A DNA stretch of 64,000 nucleotides from Geodermatophilus sp. DSM 44513 (GTDB lineage Bacteria; Actinomycetota; Actinomycetes; Mycobacteriales; Geodermatophilaceae). Shown here piece after piece: positions 52,225-60,622 of the stretch. The translations under genes were made by a program, and so were the position numbers. Positions within the stretch are counted from its first letter, which is position 1; each line of letters begins with the position of its first letter. Location: NCBI RefSeq assembly GCF_032460525.1, contig NZ_CP135963.1:4526001-4590000 (forward strand). The letters are read 5' to 3'. The notes under the pieces were generated by a model, which did not search any database, was not told where the DNA came from, and saw nothing but the letters and a program-made list of their open reading frames with translations.

Positions 52225-53430
52225 GTGGGCGAACTGGCCTCCGCGCTCGACGCCCTGTCCGCCGTCGACCTCGACGAGTTCAGCGATGCCGAGCTGCTCG
52301 ACCAGGCGCGCGACCTCATCACCGCCGCCCACCGCGTCCACGCGCAGCTGACCCGCGTGGTCCGCCGCAGCGACGTGCGGGGCGCGAGCGAGCACGACGG
52401 GGCGAAGAACGTCCGGGCCTGGCTGCGCGGCGTCCCCCGGATCTCCGGCGCGTGGGCCGGCGACCTGGTGGACCACGGGCGCGTCCTCGAGTCGCTGCCC
52501 GCCACCGCGCACGCCTTCGCCGAGGGATCGATCGGCCCCGACCAGGTCGAGGTCATCGCCGTCATCGCCGAGCCCGCCAACGTCGATCTGGCGCGGGCAC
52601 AGGGCATCGACGTCGGCGCCATCGAGGGCGCCCTCGTGCAGCTGGCCTGCGTCGGCACCCACCGGCAGTTGCAGCAGGCAGTCGGCGAGTACCTGGCCAA
52701 GCTCGACCCCGACGGCACCGAACCCGACCCGACCTCCGAGCGCGCGGTCACCCTCGTCCAGCACCCCGACGGGACGTGGACCATCGGCGGGCACCTCGAC
52801 GCCGTCGGCGGGCAGAAGGTCGCCACCGCGCTCGAGTCCGTCCAGGCCGCGTCCCGGTGCGCCGGCGACGAGCGCACCCGCGCCGAGCGCACCGGTGACG
52901 CACTCGTGCAGCTGGCCGACAACCAGCTCACCGGCGGACAGCTGCCGGTCCTGCGGGGCACCAAGCCCCAGGTCATCGTCACTGTGCCGCTGTCCGACCT
53001 CTCCGGCAGCCACACCGCACCGGGGGCGGCGCAGACCTCCACCGGCGCCACGATCTCCGCAGCCCGCGCCCGCTGGGTGGCCTGCGACGCCGGCATCACC
53101 CGGATCGTGCTCGACCCCGACGGCCTCCCCCTCGACGTCGGCCGCACCCAGCGCATCGTCCCGCCGCACATCCGCCGGGCGGCCGAACTCCGCGACGCCG
53201 GTTGCGTCTTCGCCGGCTGCGAGGCTCCCGTCTGGTTCTGCGACGTGCACCACCTGCTGCACTGGGCGCAGGGCGGCGCGACGAGCCTGGAGAACTCCGC
53301 ACTGCTCTGCGAACGCCACCACACCAAGGTCCACCACGGGTACCGCGTCGAACGCATCGACGATCGATGGCGTACCTGGCGGCCTGACGGCACCGAGATC
53401 CTCATCGCCGCCACCCGCTTGCGCACCTGA
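52225..53430 (+). CDS. DUF222-HNH endonuclease domain protein (13E12-like), SOS-controlled copy 2
   Basis: A 401-aa DUF222-HNH protein. Helical DUF222 region (about 1-290), then an HNH domain (about 315-385): CVFAGCEAPVWFCDVHHLLH, GGATSLENSALLCERHHT, all metal-binding residues present. GTG 52225 follows GAGGAGG at 8 nt. The perfect SOS box and promoter sit directly upstream, and some 13E12 genes in mycobacteria are LexA targets, so damage-induced expression is likely. It is only moderately similar to copy 1. Confidence 0.9.
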   Translation: MGELASALDALSAVDLDEFSDAELLDQARDLITAAHRVHAQLTRVVRRSDVRGASEHDGAKNVRAWLRGVPRISGAWAGDLVDHGRVLESLPATAHAFAEGSIGPDQVEVIAVIAEPANVDLARAQGIDVGAIEGALVQLACVGTHRQLQQAVGEYLAKLDPDGTEPDPTSERAVTLVQHPDGTWTIGGHLDAVGGQKVATALESVQAASRCAGDERTRAERTGDALVQLADNQLTGGQLPVLRGTKPQVIVTVPLSDLSGSHTAPGAAQTSTGATISAARARWVACDAGITRIVLDPDGLPLDVGRTQRIVPPHIRRAAELRDAGCVFAGCEAPVWFCDVHHLLHWAQGGATSLENSALLCERHHTKVHHGYRVERIDDRWRTWRPDGTEILIAATRLRT

Positions 53431-53514
53431 CCGCACCGCCTCCGCCCAGCCGCTGCCCATCCGGACGGCGGCCCGCCGGCATGCCCGGCACCTGATCCGC
53501 ACGAGCCGCACCGG

Positions 53515-53664
53515 CGCATGTCCGCGGACAACGGGGGAGTGGCGGACGTTGCCGGTCAGCAGCCGGCCGTCGAGCTGGACGACGGTGGCCGCGATGGCCA
53601 GGATCAGGGCCGAGATCGACCGGCCGGTCCGCGCGGCCTCGCGGTCCACGAGGCGGCGCTCGCG
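53515..53664 (-). pseudogene. C-terminal remnant of a PIN-domain (VapC-like) toxin
   Basis: The minus strand reads RERRLVDREAARTGRSISA, then LAIAATVVQLDGRLLTGNVR and HSPV. This resembles the end of VapC PIN nucleases, where an ISxxDxxIAAT helix is followed by LxTxNxRxFP. The acidic residue of that helix is replaced (ISALILAIAAT), and the N-terminal half and any VapB antitoxin are missing. The frame runs on without a stop, so this is a fragment, not a gene. The rest of 53431-53710 shows nothing else. Confidence 0.5.
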
Positions 53665-53710
53665 GACGCCGGTCCCTCGCGCTCGCAGCGTGCGGGTGAG
53701 GATGGGCGCC

Positions 53711-54316
53711 ATGGTCGAGCAGAGCGCGTGGGTGCGGATCACCGAGCAGGACCCGGGCCACTCGGCCGCCTACGTGCAGCGGTTCCGCGACCTGGCCGCC
53801 CAGGGCTTCGACCTGGCCGGCGAGGCGCGCATGGTCGACGCGATGCTGCCCCGCGGCTCGCGGGTGCTGGACGCCGGCTGCGGCCCGGGGCGCACCGGCG
53901 GCTGGCTGGCCCGCGCCGGTCACGACGTCGTCGGGGTGGACGTGGACCCGGTGCTCGTCGCCGCCGCGGAGGAGGACCACCCGGGCCCGCGGTGGCTGGT
54001 CGGGGACCTGGCCGAGCTCGACCTGCCCGCCCGCGGCGTCGCGGGTCCCTTCGACGTCATCGTGTCCGCCGGCAACGTGATGGCCTTCGTGGCGCCGTCC
54101 ACCCGGGCGGCGGTGCTCACGCGGCTGCGTGCCCACGTCGCCGACGGCGGGCGGGCGGTGATCGGCTTCGGGGCCGGCCGCGGCTACGCCTTCGACGACT
54201 TCCGGGACGACGCCCGCGCGGCCGGCTGGGCGGAGGACCTGCTGCTGTCCACCTGGGACCTGCGACCGTTCACCGCCGAGGCGGACTTCCTGGTCGCCGT
54301 CCTCCGCCCCGCCTGA
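53711..54316 (+). CDS. SAM-dependent methyltransferase (class I), copy 1
   Basis: A 201-aa class I methyltransferase with the SAM-binding motif VLDAGCGPGRTGGWLA (about 52-67), an acidic loop VVGVDVDP, and a motif post I region WLVGDLAELDLP. No substrate-binding domain hints at the target. ATG 53711 is preceded by GGTGAGGA. A second, different methyltransferase starts 14 bp downstream on the same strand, so they probably share a transcript. Confidence 0.85.
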   Translation: MVEQSAWVRITEQDPGHSAAYVQRFRDLAAQGFDLAGEARMVDAMLPRGSRVLDAGCGPGRTGGWLARAGHDVVGVDVDPVLVAAAEEDHPGPRWLVGDLAELDLPARGVAGPFDVIVSAGNVMAFVAPSTRAAVLTRLRAHVADGGRAVIGFGAGRGYAFDDFRDDARAAGWAEDLLLSTWDLRPFTAEADFLVAVLRPA

Positions 54317-54330
54317 GCCCCCGTCCCGCC

Positions 54331-55059
54331 GTGCCCGACGCCCACTTCGCCGACCCCAGACTCGCCCGCCTGTACGACGTCCTCGAGGGCGAGCGGTCGG
54401 ACCTCGACTCCTACGTCGCCCTGGTCGGGGAACTGGGCGCACGCACCGTCCTGGACGTCGGGTGCGGGACCGGCAGCCTCGCGTGCCTGCTCGCCGACCG
54501 AGGCGTGCAGGTGGTCGGCGTCGACCCCGCGGCGGCCTCCCTGGACGTCGCACGTGCGAAACCGCAGGCCCGGCACGTGCGCTGGGTGACCGGGGACGTC
54601 CGGTCCCTGCCGCCCCTGCAGGTCGACCTGGCCACCATGACGGGAAACGTCGCCCAGGTCTTCCTCACCGACGAGGAGTGGGCGGCGACGCTGTCCGCGG
54701 CACGGGCAGCGCTCCGCCCGGGCGGGTACCTCGTCTTCGAGACCCGCCGCCCCGAGCGGCAGGCCTGGCGCACGTGGACCCGGGAACGGTCGGCGCGCCG
54801 GGTGGACGTCCCTGGGGTCGGGGTCGTCGAGGCGTGGGTGGAGGTCACCGACGTCCGGGGCGACCTCGTGTCGTTCCGGTCGAGCTTCGCCTTCCACGAG
54901 GACGGCGCGCTGCTCACCTCGCGGTCCACGCTCCGGTTCCGCGGTCGCGAGGAGATCGCCGACTCTCTCGCAGCCGCCGAGCTGGTGCTCGAGGAGGTCC
55001 GGGACGCCCCCGACCGCCCCGGCCTGGAGTGGGTCCACCTGGTGCGCCGGCCGGACTGA
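54331..55059 (+). CDS. SAM-dependent methyltransferase (class I), copy 2
   Basis: A 242-aa class I methyltransferase with VLDVGCGTGSLACLLADRG, VVGVDPAAASLDVARAKPQA and a late PGGYLVFETRRPE. The C-terminal part (FRSSFAFHEDGALLTSRSTL) resembles small-molecule methyltransferases of the UbiE-like group. GTG start 14 bp after the previous gene; no strong ribosome site, so coupling is possible. Substrate unknown. Confidence 0.85.
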   Translation: MPDAHFADPRLARLYDVLEGERSDLDSYVALVGELGARTVLDVGCGTGSLACLLADRGVQVVGVDPAAASLDVARAKPQARHVRWVTGDVRSLPPLQVDLATMTGNVAQVFLTDEEWAATLSAARAALRPGGYLVFETRRPERQAWRTWTRERSARRVDVPGVGVVEAWVEVTDVRGDLVSFRSSFAFHEDGALLTSRSTLRFRGREEIADSLAAAELVLEEVRDAPDRPGLEWVHLVRRPD

Positions 55060-55073
55060 CCCGGGTGCGGCCG

Positions 55074-56405
55074 CTACCCCCGGTCGCGCCAGGCCGGGCG
55101 CTCGGTGGCGGCGAGGAACCGGGCCGGCGCGGACCACCGCGGCGACCCCGGCGGGGCGAGCACCGTCACCTCGCCGTCCGTCGACGGGAGCGTCAGCAGG
55201 TACGGCGCCGGGTCGGCCGGCTCGCCGACCGGCTCGGCGCGGCGGGGGGCGGCGAGCAGCCAGGCCGCCGTCCGCGCGAGCGACAGCTCCCCGTGCCACC
55301 CGCCGCCCTCGACCCGTCGCCGGGCGAGCCCCGCCAACACCGCCGCCGCGGCGAGGTGGCCGGTGGCGTGGTCCAGCGCCTGGGCGGGCAGCACGCCGGG
55401 CGCCTCGGCCGTCCCGCACTCCAGGGCGATGCCGCAGGCGGCCTGCACCAGCGAGTCGAAGCCGCGGCGGTCCGCCCACGGCCCGGTCGTCCCCCACGCC
55501 GAGAGGCTGACCACCACCAGGTGCGGGTGCCGCTCGGCGAGGGACGCCGGGTCGAGCCCGAACCGGGCCAGCGCGCCGGGCCGGTAGCCCTGCACGACGA
55601 CGTCGGCCGCGCCGAGCAGCTCCTCGACGGTCCGGCGGCCGGCCGCCGACGCCAGGTCGAGCACCGCGTGCCGCTTGCCCGGGCCGGTGTCGACGAGGGC
55701 GGCCGGGTCCTCGGGCAGCGCGGGTCCGTCCAGCCGCAGGACGTCGGCGCCGTGCGAGGCCAGCGTGCGGGTGGCCACCGGACCGGCGATCACCCGGGTC
55801 AGGTCGAGCACCCGCACCCCCTCGACCAGGACCGCGCGAGGCGGGCCGTCGGCCGTGCGGCGCAGCGCGACCAGCGGTGCGGACGCGGCGGCCCGTCCCT
55901 GCGGGCTGGCCGCCCACGCCACGGCCGGGCGGACGGCGGCCGCCGCGCCCCCGGCCGCGACCACGGCGTCGGCCAGCTCTCCGGCCGTCCGGTCCAGCGC
56001 CGCCGCCTCGACGTCCTGGCCCAGCACCCGGTGCACCGCGGCCCGGTGGTGGGGGTAGTTGGCGTGCAGACGGACCCAGCCGTCCGCGGTGCGGCAGAAG
56101 CGGGACAGCGGGTGCAGGCGCAGCCCGGCCGGCGTGCCGTCCACCGCGGCGTACCGCTCGCTGCGGAAGGCGAGCCCGACGTGGGCGGCGTCCACGTCCA
56201 GCGGGCCGCCGTCCTCGCGCAGCACCCGTGCGGCGGCGAGCTGGGCGGCGACGGAGCCGACCGCGAGGTCGGGTACCGGCAGCGGGGACGCCAGGCCGGT
56301 CGCGCCGGTGACCCGCAGCTGCGGCGGTGGTCCGTCGGTGCCGGTCAGCAGCGGCCACACCTGCGCCAGCAGGTCCACACCTCGTCCGCGCAGGTCCTCC
56401 GGCAC
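55074..56405 (-). CDS. CoA-transferase family III (CaiB/BaiF)-like protein
   Basis: A 443-aa family III CoA-transferase-like protein. Motifs: VRVLDLTRVIAGPVATRTLA at about 205 and LRLDGPALPEDPAALVDTGP. These are followed by KRHAVLDLASAAGRRTVEEL, VVVQGYRPGALARFGLDP and WGTTGPWADRRGFDSLVQAA. The unusually long N-terminal region (about 1-195) looks like a second, rearranged half of the fold. The catalytic aspartate is not secure in this alignment, so activity is uncertain. The GTG start is 7 nt after TACGCT, so it should be leaderless. Confidence 0.8.
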   Translation of the reverse strand: MPEDLRGRGVDLLAQVWPLLTGTDGPPPQLRVTGATGLASPLPVPDLAVGSVAAQLAAARVLREDGGPLDVDAAHVGLAFRSERYAAVDGTPAGLRLHPLSRFCRTADGWVRLHANYPHHRAAVHRVLGQDVEAAALDRTAGELADAVVAAGGAAAAVRPAVAWAASPQGRAAASAPLVALRRTADGPPRAVLVEGVRVLDLTRVIAGPVATRTLASHGADVLRLDGPALPEDPAALVDTGPGKRHAVLDLASAAGRRTVEELLGAADVVVQGYRPGALARFGLDPASLAERHPHLVVVSLSAWGTTGPWADRRGFDSLVQAACGIALECGTAEAPGVLPAQALDHATGHLAAAAVLAGLARRRVEGGGWHGELSLARTAAWLLAAPRRAEPVGEPADPAPYLLTLPSTDGEVTVLAPPGSPRWSAPARFLAATERPAWRDRG

Positions 56406-56418
56406 GACGCCGAGCGTA
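56403..56418 (-). promoter_or_regulatory. Leaderless promoter of the CoA-transferase-like gene
   Basis: On the minus strand TACGCT, a TANNNT -10 box, lies exactly 7 nt before GTG 56405. Confidence 0.5.
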
Positions 56419-56437
56419 GGGCCGGGACCGCCCGCGG

Positions 56438-57625
56438 TCAGGCCTCCGGGACGCCGAGGGCCAGGGTGAGCTCCAGCACCGACCGCGGGTCCTCCAGTCG
56501 GGTGCCGTAGAGCTCGCGCAGCTGGCCCATGCGGTAGCGGACGGTCTGCGGGTGCACGAACAGCTCGGCGGCGACCCGCTCCCGCCGCCCGTGGTGCAGC
56601 AGCCAGGCGCGCAGCGTCTCCACGAGCTTCTCCCGCGGGCCGGGGCCCAGCTCGTCCAGCGGACCCAGCACCTGGGCGCGCAGGTCGGCCAGCGCCTCGC
56701 CGTCGGCCCGCAGCACCAGGTCGGCCAGCCGCAGCTCGGTGTCCACCGGCAGGTCGCCGTCCGGGCGCAGGTCCAGCTGCACCGCCCGCAACGCCCGCGA
56801 GTAGGACGACCGGGCCTGCTGCCACGGCCGGGCCGGGCCGACGACGGCCTCCCGCCCGGTCAGCGCACGGACCAGCTGGCCGCGGGCGTACCCGTCGGCG
56901 TCCGGCACGAGCAGCACCGCGCGCTCGCCGCCGGACTCCGCACCCGGCGCGTCCTCACCGGCCTGCAGGGTGCGCACGTCGAGCACGCCGAGCGCGCCCC
57001 GCACCCGGGCCTCGGGCACCAGCACGGCGGTCAGGGTCCGCGGCGGCGTCCAGTCCGCACGCTCGGCGGCGGTGCCGAGGTCGTAGGGGGGCGCACCGGT
57101 GAGCAGCAGCTCGGCCAGCCGCTCCAGGTGCCGGCGGCGCTGCCGGCCGCTGGTGTCCAGCTGGTCGGCGTGCCCGGAGGCGCTGGCCGCCGACAGCTGG
57201 TCGATGTAGGCGAACACCAGCTCGGCGAAGCGGGCCAGCGAGCCGGCGGGCATGCCGGCCGCGACGGCCGTCTCGCTCATGTGCCGCCACGCGACGCGCG
57301 CGCCCACCCGGTAGGCGGCGAGCAGCGCGTCCATGGTCCGTCCGGACCGGGCCTCCCCGCGACCGAGCGCGTACGCGCCCTCGAGGGCCGGGCCGATGGG
57401 CCGGCTCGGGGCGGTGCCGCCGCTGGTCGCCGCCAGCTCCAGGAAGGCGGCCAGCGCCAGCTGGACGGCGTTCTCGATCTTGCGGCCCATGACACCGCTG
57501 AAGGCCTCGGTGTAGCTGGGGACCTCGACCACGATCGCGGCGACGGTGCGCTCGGCGACCGCCGGCAACTGGCCCTGCATCGCGGCGGCGACCTCCGGCG
57601 GGAAGGTGTCCTGCTGCGGCGCCAT
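56438..57625 (-). CDS. PucR/CdaR-type transcriptional regulator
   Basis: A 395-aa regulator with a C-terminal PucR helix-turn-helix (about 330-390: LLHHGRRERVAAELFVHPQTVRYRMG) and a large N-terminal domain (about 15-170) of the RsbT co-antagonist-like type. ATG 57625 has GGGAGG 7 nt upstream; an upstream GTG at 57646 is less likely. It is divergent from the reductase-desaturase operon across a palindrome. By position it should control that lipid operon, possibly in response to a lipid or purine-like ligand. Confidence 0.86.
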   Translation of the reverse strand: MAPQQDTFPPEVAAAMQGQLPAVAERTVAAIVVEVPSYTEAFSGVMGRKIENAVQLALAAFLELAATSGGTAPSRPIGPALEGAYALGRGEARSGRTMDALLAAYRVGARVAWRHMSETAVAAGMPAGSLARFAELVFAYIDQLSAASASGHADQLDTSGRQRRRHLERLAELLLTGAPPYDLGTAAERADWTPPRTLTAVLVPEARVRGALGVLDVRTLQAGEDAPGAESGGERAVLLVPDADGYARGQLVRALTGREAVVGPARPWQQARSSYSRALRAVQLDLRPDGDLPVDTELRLADLVLRADGEALADLRAQVLGPLDELGPGPREKLVETLRAWLLHHGRRERVAAELFVHPQTVRYRMGQLRELYGTRLEDPRSVLELTLALGVPEA

Positions 57626-57654
57626 CGGCACGCCTCCCGTCGGCACGGCCCCGT

Positions 57655-57669
57655 TGTTCGGACCGAACA
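57655..57669. promoter_or_regulatory. PucR operator candidate
   Basis: TGTTCGGACCGAACA is a perfect palindrome (7-bp arms, 1-nt centre) in the region between the divergent PucR and reductase genes. On the minus strand GATACT next to it could serve as -10 for the regulator. Confidence 0.6.
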
Positions 57670-57736
57670 GTATCCGGCCGCAGGTTCACGCCCAGGGCAC
57701 AGGTGATTGCACGTTCGGCTGGGAACCATCAGGGGC

Positions 57737-58837
57737 ATGACCGCGACCGTCCCGCGCCCTTCGCCGGCCCGGTCGGCCCTGGGCGGCCTGCGCGACCGCG
57801 TGCTGCGCCTGGCCGAGCTGGCCACCACGCCGCTGCTGCCCGCCGACTACCTGGACATGGTCAGCCCGCTGCGTGCCGGCGCCGACCTGCGCGGCCGCGT
57901 CGTCGAGGTGCGGCGGGAGACCCGGGACGCCGCCACCCTGGTGATCCGCCCGGGTGCGGACTGGCAGCGGCACGTCCCCGGCCAGTGGGTGCGCATCGGC
58001 ATCGACGTCGACGGCATCCGCATGTGGCGCGCCTACTCGCTGACCTCGCACCTGGACCGGCGTGACGGCTGCATCAGCATCACCGTCAAGGCCATCCCGG
58101 GGGGCAAGGTCAGCAACCACCTGGTGCACCGGACGCAGCCGGGCACGCTGGTGCACCTGGACCAGGCCACCGGGGAGTTCGTGCTCCCGGCGCAGGCACC
58201 GGAGAAGGTCCTGTTCGTCACCGCCGGCTCGGGCATCACCCCGGTCATCGGCATCCTGCGCAACCACTCCGAGCTCCGCGACGTCGTCGTCGTGCACTCC
58301 GCGCCCACCGCGGACGACGTCGTGTTCGGCGCGGACCTGCGCGAGCTGGCCGCCGCCGGCCGGATCCGGCTGGTCGAGCAGCACACCGACACCGCCGGGC
58401 TGCTGGACGCCGCCGCGATCGCCGCGCTGGTGCCCGACCTGGCCGAGCGCGCCACCTGGGCCTGCGGGCCGGTGGCCATGCTCGAGGCCCTGGAGGAGCA
58501 CTGGAGCGCCGCCGGCATCGCCGACCGGCTGTTCACCGAGCGCTTCCGCGCCACGGTCCTGGTCCCCGGCGAGGGCGGCACGGTCACCTTCACCCGGAAC
58601 GGCGCGGCCGTCGAGGCCGACGGCGCCACCCCGATCCTCGACGCCGCCGAGTCCGCCGGCGTCCTCATGCCCAGCGGCTGCCGGATGGGCATCTGCTTCG
58701 GCTGCGTCCTGCCGCTGCGCGAGGGCGCCGTCCGCGACCTGCGCACCGGCGAGGTCACCACCGCCGCCCCCGGCGACGGCGTCCTCGTCCAGACCTGCAT
58801 CAGCGCCGCCGCCGGCGCCTGCGACATCGACCACTGA
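57737..58837 (+). CDS. Ferredoxin-NADP reductase-type electron donor for a fatty-acid desaturase
   Basis: A 366-aa flavin reductase with a C-terminal plant-type 2Fe-2S domain. FAD site MWRAYSLTSHLD, NAD(P) site FVTAGSGITPVIGIL, and 2Fe-2S ligands in SGCRMGICFGC with a distant QTCIS. It precedes the desaturase by 23 bp. The pairing matches mycobacterial Rv3230c-DesA3 (Rv3229c), where the reductase hands electrons to the desaturase. Start ATG 57737 lacks a strong ribosome site. Confidence 0.9.
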   Translation: MTATVPRPSPARSALGGLRDRVLRLAELATTPLLPADYLDMVSPLRAGADLRGRVVEVRRETRDAATLVIRPGADWQRHVPGQWVRIGIDVDGIRMWRAYSLTSHLDRRDGCISITVKAIPGGKVSNHLVHRTQPGTLVHLDQATGEFVLPAQAPEKVLFVTAGSGITPVIGILRNHSELRDVVVVHSAPTADDVVFGADLRELAAAGRIRLVEQHTDTAGLLDAAAIAALVPDLAERATWACGPVAMLEALEEHWSAAGIADRLFTERFRATVLVPGEGGTVTFTRNGAAVEADGATPILDAAESAGVLMPSGCRMGICFGCVLPLREGAVRDLRTGEVTTAAPGDGVLVQTCISAAAGACDIDH

Positions 58838-58860
58838 CCCCGAGCCGGAGGAGTACCCGC

Positions 58861-60096
58861 ATGACCGTGCTGCAGAAGAAGACCGACAACCCGATCGAGC
58901 ACCTCACCGCCGAGGACATCGAGCTCATCGGCAAGGAGCTCGACGACATCCGGCAGAGCGTCATCGACACACGTGGCGAGAGCGATGCCCGCTACATCCG
59001 CAAGGTCATCGACGTGCACCGCAAGCTCGAGCTGGGCAGCCGCGCGGTGCTGCTCGCCTCCGGCTTCCCGCCGGCGTGGGTCCTCGGCACGGTCGGCCTC
59101 ACGGTGGCCAAGATCCTCGAGAACATGGAGATCGGGCACAACATCCTGCACGGCCAGTGGGACTGGATGCGCGACCCGAAGATCCACTCCACGACGTGGG
59201 AGTGGGACATCGTCAGCCCGGCCGACCAGTGGAAGCACTCGCACAACGAGCTGCACCACACGTACACCAACGTGATCGGCAAGGACAACGACCTCGGCTA
59301 CGGCATCATGCGCGTCGACGAGGACCAGCCGTGGCAGCCGTTCCACCTCGGCCAGCCGCTGTGGAGCTTCATCAACGCCTGCTTCTTCGAGTACGGCATC
59401 GCTGCCTACGACCTGGAGCTCGGCGCGGTCATCGCCAAGAAGCAGACCGGGGACCCGGAGTTCCGCGCCCGCCTCAAGGCGGTGATGGGCAAGATCGGCG
59501 CCCAGGTGCGCAAGGACTACGTCATCCACCCGCTGCTGTCCGGCCCCAACTTCCTGGCCACGCTCGCCGCCAACTTCACCGCGAACCTGGCGCGCAACCT
59601 GTGGACGAACTCCGTCATCCTCTGCGGGCATTTCCCCGAGGGCGTCGAGACGTTCGAGAAGAAGTCGATCGAGGGCGAGACGCGTGGCGAGTGGTACCTG
59701 CGCCAGATGCTCGGCTCGGCCAACATCTCCGGGTCGAAGGCCATGCACGTCATGACCGGGAACCTGTCCCACCAGATCGAGCACCACCTGTTCCCGGACC
59801 TGCCGAGCAACCGGTACGCCGAGATCGCCCCGAAGATCCGCGACCTGTTCGACCGCTACGGGCTGAACTACCACACCGCGCCGCTGCCCCAACAGGTCGG
59901 CTCCGCCTGGCACAAGATCATCCGACTGTCGCTGCCGAACGGCTGGCTGGAGCTGACCAACCGGCGCAACCTGCCCCAGCAGCTCGCCGTCCTCTACAAG
60001 ATGACCACGGGCAGCCCCAAGGTGCGCCGCACGCTGCAGCGCAAGCTGACCGCCGGTGTCCGCCTGACCCGGGCCGCGGCCGCCGCCCAGGCCTGA
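58861..60096 (+). CDS. Membrane fatty-acid desaturase (DesA3-like)
   Basis: A 411-aa acyl-CoA-type desaturase that inserts a cis double bond using a di-iron centre. The three histidine boxes are present: GHNILHG (about 97), HSHNELHHTYTN (about 126) and HQIEHHLFP (about 304). GGAG precedes ATG 58861. It forms an operon with its ferredoxin-type reductase 23 bp upstream. Base composition is slightly less GC-biased than neighbouring genes, probably reflecting strong conservation. Control by PucR and lipid or cold stress is an inference. Confidence 0.94.
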   Translation: MTVLQKKTDNPIEHLTAEDIELIGKELDDIRQSVIDTRGESDARYIRKVIDVHRKLELGSRAVLLASGFPPAWVLGTVGLTVAKILENMEIGHNILHGQWDWMRDPKIHSTTWEWDIVSPADQWKHSHNELHHTYTNVIGKDNDLGYGIMRVDEDQPWQPFHLGQPLWSFINACFFEYGIAAYDLELGAVIAKKQTGDPEFRARLKAVMGKIGAQVRKDYVIHPLLSGPNFLATLAANFTANLARNLWTNSVILCGHFPEGVETFEKKSIEGETRGEWYLRQMLGSANISGSKAMHVMTGNLSHQIEHHLFPDLPSNRYAEIAPKIRDLFDRYGLNYHTAPLPQQVGSAWHKIIRLSLPNGWLELTNRRNLPQQLAVLYKMTTGSPKVRRTLQRKLTAGVRLTRAAAAAQA

Positions 60097-60167
60097 GGGA
60101 GGACCTCCCTGCCCTCCACCGCTCGCGAGCTCGCGGCGGGACCCTGCAGGGAGGCCGCGCACCACGA

Positions 60168-60202
60168 CAGGGGCCCGGGACCGACACGGTTCCGGGCCCC
60201 TG
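60168..60202. terminator. Hairpin terminator between desaturase and rhodanese
   Basis: CAGGGGCCCGGGA and TCCGGGCCCCTG form a strong stem around an approximately 10-nt loop, with both neighbouring genes converging on it. Confidence 0.75.
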
Positions 60203-60214
60203 CGCAGTCTTCTG

Positions 60215-60228
60215 ATCCACGTGGAACA
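60215..60228. promoter_or_regulatory. Near-match parS-like site
   Basis: GATCCACGTGGAAC matches 13 of 14 bases of the repeated palindrome. Intergenic, just after the rhodanese stop. Confidence 0.4.
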
Positions 60229-60237
60229 GCGCTGCGG

Positions 60238-60579
60238 TCAGGCGTGCACCGCCCGGCCCGTCTCCACCGGCAGGCCCGCCTCGACCCAGTCGGCGATGCC
60301 CTCGGCGTACTTGCGGACGTCGGTGTAGCCCAGCTGCTCCAGGCGCTGCGCGACCCGCGTGGAGTTGGCGCACGCGGGGTTGGAGCAGTACGTGACGATC
60401 GGCGTGCTGCGGTCCGGGACCAGGCGGGGAGCCTCGGCCTCGACCTCGTCCTCCACCAGGGGCAGCGCACCGGGCAGGTGCTGCTGCTCGTAGTAGGAGC
60501 CGCCGAGGGCGTCGAGGACGACGACCGACCCTGCGGCCATCTCCTCCTGCAGCTGCTGTCGGGTGATGGTGGCGACCAC
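60238..60579 (-). CDS. Rhodanese-like sulfurtransferase
   Basis: A 113-aa single-domain rhodanese. It shows LQEEMAAGSVVVLDALGGSY, HLPGALPL and the active-site loop IVTYCSNPACANS with the catalytic cysteine, then YAEGIADWVEAGLPV. GTG 60579 has AGGAGG 7 nt upstream; longer frames to 60816 are not credible. It is divergent from a TetR regulator, with two palindromic operators between them. Sulfur transfer or redox detoxification is the likely role; no partner gene is adjacent. Confidence 0.88.
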   Translation of the reverse strand: MVATITRQQLQEEMAAGSVVVLDALGGSYYEQQHLPGALPLVEDEVEAEAPRLVPDRSTPIVTYCSNPACANSTRVAQRLEQLGYTDVRKYAEGIADWVEAGLPVETGRAVHA

Positions 60580-60604
60580 GGGTGCACCTCCTGTGTCGGT
60601 GTAA

Positions 60605-60618
60605 CGGACTAAAGTCCG
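60605..60618. promoter_or_regulatory. TetR operator candidate, site 1
   Basis: CGGACTAAAGTCCG, 6-bp arms with a 2-nt centre, contains the TAAAGT -10 box (60610-60615) of the TetR gene. It shares the CGGAC half-site with site 2. Confidence 0.6.
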
Positions 60619-60622
60619 CTTC

